From Paenibacillus silvae (GTDB lineage: Bacteria; Bacillota; Bacilli; Paenibacillales; Paenibacillaceae), in assembly GCF_014639235.1 (NCBI RefSeq), contig NZ_BMFU01000002.1, positions 248,001 to 312,000 of the forward strand: a stretch of DNA of 64,000 bases, written 5' to 3'. Within the stretch, counting starts at the first letter, position 1. Every line of letters starts with the position of its first letter. This document shows positions 27,672 through 36,282 of this stretch, piece by piece. A program made the position numbers and the translations under genes. Below the pieces are notes generated by a model. That model saw only the letters and a program-made list of their open reading frames with translations. It had not been told where the DNA came from and made no database searches.

Positions 27672-27675
27672 GCGC

Positions 27676-28539
27676 TCACTCCTTGCTGCGTTTGATATCA
27701 AGAATATCACGAATACGATCGCCTAGCATGTTGGACCAAAGCACCACGAGCATGATGGCAAGTCCAGGGGCAATCATGAGATAAGGTGAACTGTGAAAAT
27801 AAAGCCTGCCCTCATTCAGCATCGCTCCCCATTCAGGTTCAGGCGGCTGTACGCCAAGACCTATATAGGAGAGCGATGCAATCATAAGAATAATCTTACC
27901 AATATCCAGTGAAGCGATCACAATCACATGAGACAATGCATGCGGCAGCAAGTGTTTCCACCAAATTTGATAGGAACGCAACCCGCTCAGGCGGGCAATA
28001 GTAACATACTCCTGTCCTTTCTCTGCAACGACGCTATTGCGAACAATGCGAGAATAGGTAATCCATTTGACCGAGATGATCGCAATCATCAGATTAAAAA
28101 TACCTGGCCCCATTAGCCCACTGAGTACAATGGCAATGATGAAGTCTGGAAACGCCAGAAAAGCATCAGTTACTCGCTTATACACGCGATCCAGCCACCC
28201 TCCTGCATAGCCAGCTAATAAACCTGCAGGTATGCCAATGCTTAGCGCACCGAGCAGAACAAGCAGGCTTGTACCTACTGTATTACGACCTCCTAGCATC
28301 AGACGAGATAACAGATCGCGTCCAAGATCATCCGTTCCCAGGAGATGCTGCATGCTTGGTGGCAAGAGGCGTATTCCGAGCTGAACCACATAAGGGTCAT
28401 ATGGAGTCATATACGGTGCGCAAACTAAGGCCAGTACCACTATGATGAGCATGATGATATGAGTATTATTAAATCTGTTTACTTTGAGTCGGTTTGCTTT
28501 AGCTTGGCGCTGGCCACTCTTCATCCCTGGAAACCTCAT
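27676..28539 (-). CDS. Nickel/peptide-type ABC transporter permease (NikC/CntC-like)
   Basis: A 287-residue permease with an N-terminal transmembrane segment (NTHIIMLIIVVLALVCAPYM) followed by the conserved HLLGTDDLGRDLLSR motif of OppC/NikC-type subunits and five more helices. The EAA-type coupling loop is at the KHLLPHALSHVIV stretch. It overlaps the upstream permease gene by ATGA and forms a heterodimer with that protein. Confidence 0.88.
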   Translation of the reverse strand: MRFPGMKSGQRQAKANRLKVNRFNNTHIIMLIIVVLALVCAPYMTPYDPYVVQLGIRLLPPSMQHLLGTDDLGRDLLSRLMLGGRNTVGTSLLVLLGALSIGIPAGLLAGYAGGWLDRVYKRVTDAFLAFPDFIIAIVLSGLMGPGIFNLMIAIISVKWITYSRIVRNSVVAEKGQEYVTIARLSGLRSYQIWWKHLLPHALSHVIVIASLDIGKIILMIASLSYIGLGVQPPEPEWGAMLNEGRLYFHSSPYLMIAPGLAIMLVVLWSNMLGDRIRDILDIKRSKE

Positions 28540-29477
28540 GAGCGCTCCCCCTTCAATCGGATTTCGGGATTGAGCTGATCATGAACAAAGTCTACCAGCA
28601 TGTGCATAAAGGTAACGATAATACCCATAAGCACCATGTACCCTTGGATGACTGGATAATCGCGGCTTTGAATGGCATCTACGATGTACTTGCCCAGGCC
28701 GGGATATGCAAACAGCACTTCAACCACGACCGTTCCTCCAAGCAAGCTTCCAATACTAATGCCAAACATCGTAACAACCGGGGTTAACGCATGCCGAAAC
28801 GCATGGCGCCATAACACACGTCTTCCCCCAATACCTCGCGATCGTGCCCCACGGACAAAATCCTGTCCCAGACTTGCGAGCAAACTCGAACGAATGAGTC
28901 TCACATATACTGCTGACATGGTCAATCCCAGTGTCAATGAAGGCAGCACCAAATGTGCTAAGCTGCCTGTGCCCATGGAGGGAAGCAGGTGTGCTCTCAC
29001 TGAGAAACCTTCTATTAAAAGAAGCCCCAGCCAGAAGCTAGGGACAGAGGTGCCGAGTACAGCCAAAAGACGGCTGATTCGGTCTATCATACGATTAGGA
29101 TATAAGGCAGACAGCGTACCGAGCGGCACGGCAATCAGCAGTAAAACGAGTAGTGAGGTGCAGGTCAGCAGTAATGTTGCAGGCAACTTGTTCAGCAGTT
29201 CCTCCGTTACGGGACGTTTGGTCATATACGAAGTGCCCAGATCAAGATGCACAAGACGCGACAGCCACTGCCCAAACTGTACAAGCACAGGCTGGTTGAG
29301 CCCGAGCGCTTCCCGTTGCTGCTCCAGTTGTGAAGAGGTCACGGCTACATCATCAGAACGAAGCATCTCTCTGACTGCATCGCCGGGAGCTAGTTTCATT
29401 AAGACAAAGCTGATCAAGGATAACAATAAAACAAAGAGAACAAATTCTATGCTCCGTTTCAAAAGCGTATGTCTCAT
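28536..29477 (-). CDS. Nickel/peptide-type ABC transporter permease (NikB/CntB-like)
   Basis: A 313-residue permease of the OppB/NikB class with six predicted helices. The N-terminal segment LLSLISFVLMKLAPGDAVRE and the conserved ALGLNQPVLVQFGQWL are typical, and the coupling loop reads RHAFRHALTPVVT. Its start codon overlaps the stop of the binding-protein gene by one base (TAATG), so translation is coupled. Confidence 0.88.
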   Translation of the reverse strand: MRHTLLKRSIEFVLFVLLLSLISFVLMKLAPGDAVREMLRSDDVAVTSSQLEQQREALGLNQPVLVQFGQWLSRLVHLDLGTSYMTKRPVTEELLNKLPATLLLTCTSLLVLLLIAVPLGTLSALYPNRMIDRISRLLAVLGTSVPSFWLGLLLIEGFSVRAHLLPSMGTGSLAHLVLPSLTLGLTMSAVYVRLIRSSLLASLGQDFVRGARSRGIGGRRVLWRHAFRHALTPVVTMFGISIGSLLGGTVVVEVLFAYPGLGKYIVDAIQSRDYPVIQGYMVLMGIIVTFMHMLVDFVHDQLNPEIRLKGERS

Positions 29478-31024
29478 TATTCAACATCCAATTGATTGGT
29501 CAGCATGTAATATTCACTTTTACTGGTCACCCAATGTTTCACCCGGTCCTTATAAGCAACGAGGATATTCGGATGCACAAGGTAGGAATAATAGGTTTCC
29601 TGATCGATATAGCTCAGTATGTTCTGAATGAGCGCTGTTCGTTTATCCGTATCCACCATTTGATCAAGCTCATCAATCCATTTGGTTAACTGAGGGTCAT
29701 CGATTTTGCCAAAATTAAGCGAGCCATCGGGTTTGAAGGAAACGTTCAGGAAATAGGAGGCATCTCCGCGCGGTGCAATAAGCGGACTGTATGTGCCTAG
29801 GTCCCAATCATCCTTGGTCAGCAGATAGTCTTCATATTGATCCAAAAATTCTATCGAAATGTTGATGCCAATCTCCTTCGCCTGAGCCTGTAACACCTGT
29901 GCAAAAAGTGGAAACTCTGCTCGTGAAGTGTAGGTGACTAGCTTTAAGCTTAACGGTTTGCCATCTTTGCTTACTTTGCCTTGAGTCACCTGATAACCGG
30001 CTTTTTGAAACCATTCCAGAGCGGCTTCTGTGCCTGTCTTTCTGTTTTCATATTTCGGGTTGAAGGAGAAGTTTGGCATAAACGGACCAGCAGCTACAGT
30101 GGCTTGTCCACCCATAATAACATCCTTCAATTCTTCACGATTGGCAAGTGCGTCAAAAGCTTTTCTAACGTATTTGTTCTGGAACTCAGGCTGATGTGTA
30201 TTGAAAATAAGCTCATGTGTTTTCAAGCTCAGTACCGATTCAATATGCAGGCTTGTATCAGCCTTCATTGTTTCCATGCTTTCAACAGGTGGACGATAGA
30301 CGATATCCGCATCTCCAGACATCAATGCAGACAGGCGAGCACTCGCATCTTCGTTGAAATTGAAGGAGGCACGACTAAGCTTGGCTGCTCCTCCCCAATA
30401 ATTATTATACCGTTCGACCTTGAGCGAGCTACCCGCTGTAAACGATGTAACCTTGAATGGCCCTGTACCCACGGGCTTATGATCCGGGTCAGCTGCATTC
30501 ACGTCCATAATCGACGTATTCGGGTGAACCAGTTCGGATGGAAATTGAGGAAACGGCTGCTTGGTGGTAATGCTCAACGTTTGACCAGATGCACGCATTT
30601 CTTGAATCTTCAACACCTGCTCGACACCCGGATTCACCTGAATTGCCCTTTCCAGGGATTTCCGCACTGCTTCTGCATCAAGTGCTCGGCCATCCTGAAA
30701 CGTGACGTCGGGTTTGATCTCAAACGTCCAGTGCTGTCCGTCCGTTGTATCCCACTTGTCAGCCAGCCATGGTTGGATCTTCAGATCCTCTCCAAGCTTG
30801 ACCAATGTTTCCGTAACCCCAGCTCTTAAAGGGGTGTAATCTTGATGGGGATCTATCGTTTGACTTGCAAAGTTAAATAAAAAACTAACTTCTTTCTCTT
30901 TTGTTTCGTTTGTTGCCGCAGTTGGTGTTGCTCCCTCTTTGGATGCACTGGAGCATGCCGAAATGACAAGCAGTGTACATAACACCAGAAGCATCATTAA
31001 TTTTCTTTTTGTCTGCAAAGCCAT
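29477..31024 (-). CDS. Nickel/metallophore-type substrate-binding lipoprotein (second CntA/NikA-like)
   Basis: A 515-residue lipoprotein (lipobox VISAC) of the NikA/CntA group of family-5 solute-binding proteins. The opening DPHQDYTPLRAGVTETLVKL and the motif VGTGPFKVTSF are characteristic. It is clearly homologous to the CntA-like protein encoded at 36283-37884, with the same DPH and RAGVTETL stretches and the same LVHPNTSI/LVHPTTSI element, so the island has two related binding proteins. GGAGG precedes the ATG. It is the first gene of its operon and is driven by the shared metal-regulon promoter. Likely ligands are a metal-metallophore complex or a metal-histidine complex. Confidence 0.88.
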   Translation of the reverse strand: MALQTKRKLMMLLVLCTLLVISACSSASKEGATPTAATNETKEKEVSFLFNFASQTIDPHQDYTPLRAGVTETLVKLGEDLKIQPWLADKWDTTDGQHWTFEIKPDVTFQDGRALDAEAVRKSLERAIQVNPGVEQVLKIQEMRASGQTLSITTKQPFPQFPSELVHPNTSIMDVNAADPDHKPVGTGPFKVTSFTAGSSLKVERYNNYWGGAAKLSRASFNFNEDASARLSALMSGDADIVYRPPVESMETMKADTSLHIESVLSLKTHELIFNTHQPEFQNKYVRKAFDALANREELKDVIMGGQATVAAGPFMPNFSFNPKYENRKTGTEAALEWFQKAGYQVTQGKVSKDGKPLSLKLVTYTSRAEFPLFAQVLQAQAKEIGINISIEFLDQYEDYLLTKDDWDLGTYSPLIAPRGDASYFLNVSFKPDGSLNFGKIDDPQLTKWIDELDQMVDTDKRTALIQNILSYIDQETYYSYLVHPNILVAYKDRVKHWVTSKSEYYMLTNQLDVE

Positions 31025-31079
31025 CTAACCTCCATTAATCATTCATACATTAATCATTTGTACCATCTCAAAATGAGAA

Positions 31080-31111
31080 CGTACGCAAAAACAGTACGTG
31101 TTCTATCGTAC
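31080..31111. repeat. Three CGTAC elements across the start of the second importer operon
   Basis: CGTAC at 31080-31084, its complement GTACG at 31094-31098 and CGTAC again at 31107-31111 are spaced 13-14 bases apart. The last overlaps the -10 box of the promoter. The arrangement suits a repressor site, but no regulator can be named. Confidence 0.4.
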
Positions 31112-31150
31112 TTGATGACATGCATATGTGTAATAGCTCCAACGAGCTAT
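31105..31150 (-). promoter_or_regulatory. Metal-regulon operator/promoter module, site 4 (second NikABCDE-like operon)
   Basis: On the minus strand: ATAGCT (31150-31145), six bases, AGCTAT (31138-31133), 22 bases, then a TACGAT -10 (31110-31105). The inverted repeat is perfect over 8 bp with a four-base loop. A weak -35 (TTACAC) lies 17 bases before the -10 and touches the operator edge. Confidence 0.75.
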
Positions 31151-31193
31151 TCATCACTAAAATTTGTGACAAAAAAAATCAAACTATTTAAAG

Positions 31194-31886
31194 TTATTCT
31201 GATCTTGGAGCTGAAAATTGAAATAAATAGGATTGTTCATAGGCAAATTGAAGCTGATCGGCCACACTGTTATACCATTTTTTCCCGTGACTCAGATCTA
31301 CGAAGTCTGTGGCCTTCATACGACGCAGGCTAACTTGAAATCCAGCTTTCATGAAGGCTTCGGTTATCGTATCCAGCGAGTGATCCTGCATCGGAACGGC
31401 TGCATTGCTGTCGATCCGTTTCCGAATGGCAGGCAGACTGGTGTTATTACTATAGTCGGCAAAAGTTGCATAATAAATGCCGCCAGGTTTGAGACAGGTC
31501 CTGATCTGCAATGCATGTTCCTCCAGGTTCGGAAGCAGATACAGCACAGCCAAACTAAAAGCGCGATCAAACCGATTCACAAACCGCTCGGGTTGCCCTG
31601 TCGCATGGAATTCAAGCGGATAGTCGCCTTTGCGATCGTTGGCAATCTCAATGGAACGTCGAGCCAGATCAGTCCCCACTCCTTCTTTGAATGGTCGAAG
31701 TTCATACAAAAGCTTGAGAAATCCTCCCTGGTTACATCCAAAATCGAGAACACTGCATTGCTCCAGATTCTCCTCAGGAATAAAGCCTAGCACTCTCTTC
31801 CAGTGAGGAATATGATCTTCCTCCATGCCCTGATCCCCTTCTTCGGGATGCTTCCACCATACATCATATAATGTCTGTTCATTCAA
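31194..31886 (-). CDS. SAM-dependent methyltransferase in the metallophore operon
   Basis: A 230-residue class I SAM-dependent methyltransferase. Motif I is VLDFGCNQGGFLKLL, followed by the acidic loop GTDLARRS, and then motif IV/post regions LAVLYLLPNLEEHALQ and LKPGGIYYATFADY. The start is placed at TTG 31886, eight bases from AAGGAGG; ATG 31892 is only two bases from it. It is the last gene of the cntLM operon, 40 bases after the exporter gene. It may methylate the metallophore or a precursor, or be unrelated to it. I do not recognise a closer family. Confidence 0.75.
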   Translation of the reverse strand: MNEQTLYDVWWKHPEEGDQGMEEDHIPHWKRVLGFIPEENLEQCSVLDFGCNQGGFLKLLYELRPFKEGVGTDLARRSIEIANDRKGDYPLEFHATGQPERFVNRFDRAFSLAVLYLLPNLEEHALQIRTCLKPGGIYYATFADYSNNTSLPAIRKRIDSNAAVPMQDHSLDTITEAFMKAGFQVSLRRMKATDFVDLSHGKKWYNSVADQLQFAYEQSYLFQFSAPRSE

Positions 31887-31926
31887 GAGCATAACCTCCT
31901 TCATTTGTAGTACGTACCTTAAAGCT

Positions 31927-32775
31927 CTATCGCATTTTGTCAGAGCCTCTTCGACTGGATAGGGCAATACATCCCGCAACAATCATCAAACCACCAAATA
32001 AGGTCAGCACATCCGGAATTTCCTTCCAGAATATAAAGCCAAACATTCCGTTCAATACCAGACCGAAATAGCTGACGACCTGAACCACGATGGCACTTTC
32101 ATGTGTGAATGCGCGGGTCAGGAATACTTGTCCAAGCAGTGAAACCACACCAATGGCTAGAAGGTACACCGATTGCATCAGGTCTGGAATAATAAATTGC
32201 TGCGACATAAAGGGCAATGCCACCAGCGCTGAGGTAGCGACAAAATAAAACACTATTTCATAGGCTGGATGAGTCTTACTCAAGTAGCGAATGGAGATCC
32301 CGGCTGCTGCCGAAAAGACAGCGCTTAATATCCCGACCAGAGCATAGGCAGAATAACTGGCATACTCATGGGGCTTGATCAGAAATATTGCACCCAGGAA
32401 AATCAAGGGCAGTATCGCTATAGTTCTGCGGGAAAGTCGCTCTTTCAGGAAAATAACCGAGAGCACAATGACAAAGACGGGTGACATCTGTGCAAGTATG
32501 CTCGCATCAGTTAAAGGAATCTTGGACAAGGTGAAAAAATAGGCAAGCATATACAATCCGCCGAGCAGACCTCTTAATGCCAGCATGGGAACTCCTGTTC
32601 GGGAAAAAGAAATCTGTCCATAATGCATCAATACGAGGATCAGAATAGTTCCTATCAGTCCGCGAAAGAAAGCAATCTCTGCCGGTGGAATCGTCGCACT
32701 GACCTCTTTCACAAGAACATTCATCACACTGAATACCAATGAGGAGAACAACGCTAACCATACACCGTTTTTCAT
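31927..32775 (-). CDS. EamA/DMT-family exporter, probable metallophore exporter
   Basis: A 282-residue membrane protein with ten predicted helices in two EamA repeats (for example PPAEIAFFRGLIGTILILVL and SYFGLVLNGMFGFIFWKEIP). The drug/metabolite transporter superfamily exports small polar molecules. In Pseudomonas the pseudopaline exporter is an EamA protein, while S. aureus uses an MFS protein (CntE); the position after cntF fits the Pseudomonas-like arrangement. The start at 32775 follows AGAGG; upstream in-frame starts lie in the ATPase gene. Confidence 0.82.
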   Translation of the reverse strand: MKNGVWLALFSSLVFSVMNVLVKEVSATIPPAEIAFFRGLIGTILILVLMHYGQISFSRTGVPMLALRGLLGGLYMLAYFFTLSKIPLTDASILAQMSPVFVIVLSVIFLKERLSRRTIAILPLIFLGAIFLIKPHEYASYSAYALVGILSAVFSAAAGISIRYLSKTHPAYEIVFYFVATSALVALPFMSQQFIIPDLMQSVYLLAIGVVSLLGQVFLTRAFTHESAIVVQVVSYFGLVLNGMFGFIFWKEIPDVLTLFGGLMIVAGCIALSSRRGSDKMR

Positions 32776-32809
32776 GAGAACCTCTTTCATCATAACTTGT
32801 GTAAAAAAA

Positions 32810-33604
32810 CTATTGCTCCAGGTCATATACCGCTGAAAGCAGGCATTTTGTATAATCATGTCTCTCTGGCTCGCTGATTTGCTCGCTTGCAAACTCATCA
32901 ACGATTGCCCCATCCTTCATGACAAGGATTCGATTGCTCATCTGATGAACGGCTGCAATATCATGGGAGATGAATAAGAATGACATCTCCAGCTCGGTTT
33001 GCAATTGTTTTAACAGCTTGAGAATATTCGCTTGCACGGTAACATCCAGGCTGGAAGTGGGCTCATCAACGATAAGCAGCTCTGGCTTGAGGCTGATGCC
33101 TCTTGCAATGGCTACCCGCTGGCGTTGTCCACCGCTCAGTTCATGAGGGTAACGATCCAGATGTTCCAGTCCCAGTCCCACCATCTCCAGCAGCCTTACC
33201 GATGTTGCACGTCTGTTCTCCCTGACATCTACCAGAAAAGGAGGTTTAACCTCTGGAAAATTGTCCAAAGACTCCAGTACAGAACGCCAGACAGGCAACC
33301 GATCATTCAGGGAGGCATTACTATCCTGAAATACAACCTGAATGTGTTGCCTCATCTTTCGGAGCGTATTCTTTTTCGCCTTTACAAGTGAGGCTCCCAG
33401 CATTCGTATATCTCCATGATCAGGTTTTTCCAAGGCCAGCAGCAGTCGAGCCAGCGAACTTTTGCCACTGCCGCTCTCGCCAACTAGCCCCAGACACTCC
33501 CCTTTTTGGATGGTGAACGAAACCTGATGAACTGCTCGGACCGCATCCCTACCTCGTCCATAGGTTCTAACCAGGTTTTTAACCAGCAATAAAGGCTCCA
33601 TCAT
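32810..33604 (-). CDS. cntF: Metallophore ABC importer ATPase CntF-like
   Basis: A 264-residue ABC ATPase of the nickel/peptide class with Walker A GESGSGKSS, signature LSGGQRQRV, Walker B LIVDEPTSSLD and FISHDI. Gene order matches cntLMABCDF of S. aureus, where CntF is the second ATPase of the staphylopine-metal importer. It begins with an ATGA overlap with the preceding ATPase gene. Confidence 0.87.
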   Translation of the reverse strand: MMEPLLLVKNLVRTYGRGRDAVRAVHQVSFTIQKGECLGLVGESGSGKSSLARLLLALEKPDHGDIRMLGASLVKAKKNTLRKMRQHIQVVFQDSNASLNDRLPVWRSVLESLDNFPEVKPPFLVDVRENRRATSVRLLEMVGLGLEHLDRYPHELSGGQRQRVAIARGISLKPELLIVDEPTSSLDVTVQANILKLLKQLQTELEMSFLFISHDIAAVHQMSNRILVMKDGAIVDEFASEQISEPERHDYTKCLLSAVYDLEQ

Positions 33605-34452
33605 CTGTTACCCCCAAATTGTGTTTCTTGAGGACTCATATGCTGCTTGCGAGAGATAGTCGGACAAGCCTTTAGCAGTGCTTGCGTATAGGGATGGTGG
33701 GGGGCATGCTTAATCTGTTCCCGGCTTCCTGTTTCCACAATATGGCCACGTTGCATGACCGCGATTCGGTTCGAACGCTTAACAACCTGCCTCAAATCAT
33801 GAGAAATCAACAAAATTGCGCAACCGACTTCATGCTGAAGCTCCTCCATCAAGTCCATGATGGCTTGTCCAGTGATGACATCAAGCGCGGTGATCGGTTC
33901 ATCTGCAACCAGCAGAGCCGGCTTCAGCATCAAAGCGGCTGCGAGGACAATTCGCTGCAATTGTCCTCCGCTCAACTGAAAAGGATAGCTCCGAAAGGAG
34001 CGTTGCGCAGGAAGGTTTACACGGTGTAGCCAGTCTAACGCCATTTCTTTCGCTTCCGCTCGCGTAGCCCGGGTATGTGTACGAATGACTTCGATCAACT
34101 GATGGCCAACCTTCATGAACGGAGTGAAGCTGCCACGATAATCCTGAAACACACAACCAATTTCTTTACCTCGCAGCGATTTCACGTACCCTGCGCGTGA
34201 CTCTAACAAGTTTATCCCTTGGAAAATAATCTGCCCATGGGTAATGGTGAGTGGTTTGGTCAGAAGACCGGCGACCGCACTGGCTGTAACACTTTTTCCA
34301 CTTCCACTTTCTCCGACAAGCGCCAGTGTTTCTCCGATACGAATATCAAACGAAATATCTTCCGTAATTCTGTGGCTGTGTCCCTGATGGACGGCACTGA
34401 TCGTCAAATGATTTACATTCAGGATGGGTTGCCCTTCCGTTAATCTCCTCAA
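33601..34452 (-). CDS. cntD: Metallophore ABC importer ATPase CntD-like
   Basis: A 283-residue ABC ATPase: Walker A GESGSGKSV, Q-loop CVFQDY, signature LSGGQLQRI, Walker B LLVADEPITALD and LISHDL. It starts with TTG 34452 behind GGAGGGAG and is spaced 30 bases after the permease gene. With CntF it forms the motor of the importer. Confidence 0.87.
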   Translation of the reverse strand: MRRLTEGQPILNVNHLTISAVHQGHSHRITEDISFDIRIGETLALVGESGSGKSVTASAVAGLLTKPLTITHGQIIFQGINLLESRAGYVKSLRGKEIGCVFQDYRGSFTPFMKVGHQLIEVIRTHTRATRAEAKEMALDWLHRVNLPAQRSFRSYPFQLSGGQLQRIVLAAALMLKPALLVADEPITALDVITGQAIMDLMEELQHEVGCAILLISHDLRQVVKRSNRIAVMQRGHIVETGSREQIKHAPHHPYTQALLKACPTISRKQHMSPQETQFGGNR

Positions 34453-34482
34453 TGCTTCTCCCTCCCTTCACCTGAAACCATT

Positions 34483-35340
34483 TTAACGATTACGTATGTC
34501 CAAATGATCCCGAATAGCGTCACTGATCAGATTAGAGCTGAATACAACCATCAGAATGCATAACCCAGGGTAAATCATCAGTTGTGGAGCCGACTGGAAG
34601 TACGAGCGTCCCTCATTCAGCATTGCCCCCCACTCTGGAGCAGGAGCCTGCACACCCAGACCGAGAAATGAAAGCATCGATATCAGCAGAATGAAACGAC
34701 CTACATCGAGTGCAGCCATGACCGCGAGCGGCGACGCAACCTGTCTTACCAAATGACGATAAAGAATGATCCACATCCCGCTGCCAGCCACAACAGCAGC
34801 TTTGACATAATCTTTTTCCTTTTCGAGCAGCACAATACTCCTTACCAATCTTGCATAGGTAATCCATTTCACACACGCCACAGCCAGCATGACATGAAGC
34901 AGACCTGGACCAAGAAAGCCGGCAACAGCAACAGCCAATAGAAATTCAGGAATTGCACCAATGCCATCGACGGTTCTCATAAGGAACGTATCCAGCTTAC
35001 CACCCCAAAATCCGGATACCATGCCGATGGGAACACCTATAAGGATGACTGTAGTCAACACCAGAAAGGATGTGCTCATCGTTGTTCGGGTCCCATCTAT
35101 AATGCGGGACAAAATGCATCTGCCCAGATGGTCAGTACCTAGCGGAAATTCGGCACTGGGTGGAAGTAAACGATCGGACATACCAACCAGCAGAGGATCG
35201 TTAGGTAATATCCAGGGTCCAATGAGAGCGATCAGGAGGAAAAACAGAATAATGCCCGCACCGAGCCGCAGCAGCAGACTCGATCGAAGACGTTGGACTC
35301 TGTGAAACTCCACAGGGTTCTCAAGAGATGTCCATTTCAC
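34483..35340 (-). CDS. cntC: Metallophore ABC importer permease CntC-like
   Basis: A 285-residue OppC/NikC-type permease with an N-terminal membrane segment, the conserved PLGTDHLGRCILSR motif and five further helices. The sequence LGLGVQAPAPEWGAMLNEGR is nearly the same as in the paralogue encoded at 27676-28539. It overlaps the cntB-like gene by ATGA. Confidence 0.87.
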   Translation of the reverse strand: MKWTSLENPVEFHRVQRLRSSLLLRLGAGIILFFLLIALIGPWILPNDPLLVGMSDRLLPPSAEFPLGTDHLGRCILSRIIDGTRTTMSTSFLVLTTVILIGVPIGMVSGFWGGKLDTFLMRTVDGIGAIPEFLLAVAVAGFLGPGLLHVMLAVACVKWITYARLVRSIVLLEKEKDYVKAAVVAGSGMWIILYRHLVRQVASPLAVMAALDVGRFILLISMLSFLGLGVQAPAPEWGAMLNEGRSYFQSAPQLMIYPGLCILMVVFSSNLISDAIRDHLDIRNR

Positions 35341-36281
35341 ATGTTTCTCCCCCTTCCCGAGCGAATTCGGGGATCGAGCAGACTATAACTAAGGTCCACT
35401 AACACATTGGCCGTCACAATAAATATGCCTGTGAGAAGAACATATCCCTGAATAACCGGATAGTTACGTTGAGTGATCGCCTCCATAACCATGCTTCCCA
35501 GACCCGGCCAGGCAAAAAGGGTTTCAGTCACAACTGAACCGGCCAGCAGAGCACCCAGACTCATCCCGAAAATCGTAATGACTGGCAGAAGAGCGGCACG
35601 AAGCGCATGTCTAGCGATGACCCTCCACTCCGCTAAGCCTCTTGCACGCGCGGCACGTACATATTCCTGAGATAGCGCATCCAGCAATCCCGACCGTAGC
35701 AGACGAATGTACTCAGGGGCCATGACAAACCCCAGTGTAATGGATGGAAGCACGAGATGCCTGACGTTGCCACTGCCCATCGTAGGCAGCCAGTTTAGCT
35801 TGAAGGCAAAGGCGTAGATCAACAATAAGCCTAACCAGAAGCTGGGGATGGAGGCTCCGATCAGTGTGAATAGTCGACTGAGATGATCCGGCCATTTCCC
35901 TTTATATTTTGCAGCCAATATGCCAAGCGGCACGGATATCAGCAATATTACAATGATCGCACCCGAAGTCAGGTATACTGTGGCAGGAAGCCGATCCATC
36001 ATCAGATCCCACACGGCTCGATGGTTAACAAATGACGTTCCGAGATCTAGCTGAATCACGCCCCGAAGCCAGAGACCATACTGCTGTACGAGTGGCAAAT
36101 TCAGCCCAAGCTGTTCCCGTACCTGCTCCTGATCCGATAGGGAAACGGCCCCCTCACTGGCCTTTAATATCGTGAGCACGGGATCACCCGGAGCCATCTT
36201 CATAAGCAGGAATGTCGCCAGACTTAGCACGAAAAGTACAAAAATCAGATGAATAATGCGTGAAAAGAACTGACGAAACAT
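35337..36281 (-). CDS. cntB: Metallophore ABC importer permease CntB-like
   Basis: A 314-residue OppB/NikB-type permease with six helices. It contains ATFLLMKMAPGDPVLT at the first helix and RHALRAALLPVIT as coupling loop. It begins one base after the stop of the binding-protein gene. It pairs with the CntC-like permease. Confidence 0.87.
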   Translation of the reverse strand: MFRQFFSRIIHLIFVLFVLSLATFLLMKMAPGDPVLTILKASEGAVSLSDQEQVREQLGLNLPLVQQYGLWLRGVIQLDLGTSFVNHRAVWDLMMDRLPATVYLTSGAIIVILLISVPLGILAAKYKGKWPDHLSRLFTLIGASIPSFWLGLLLIYAFAFKLNWLPTMGSGNVRHLVLPSITLGFVMAPEYIRLLRSGLLDALSQEYVRAARARGLAEWRVIARHALRAALLPVITIFGMSLGALLAGSVVTETLFAWPGLGSMVMEAITQRNYPVIQGYVLLTGIFIVTANVLVDLSYSLLDPRIRSGRGRNM

Positions 36282-36282
36282 G

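Noticed and set aside
28672..29631. A 319-codon open frame on the plus strand opposite the NikB-like permease gene
   Set aside because: It runs antisense to a clearly coding permease, its translation is Ser/Arg-rich without domains, and it has no ribosome binding site.
29981..30829. A 282-codon open frame antisense to the second binding-protein gene
   Set aside because: Composition is Cys/His/Arg-rich and unlike a real protein, and the opposite strand encodes a complete family member.
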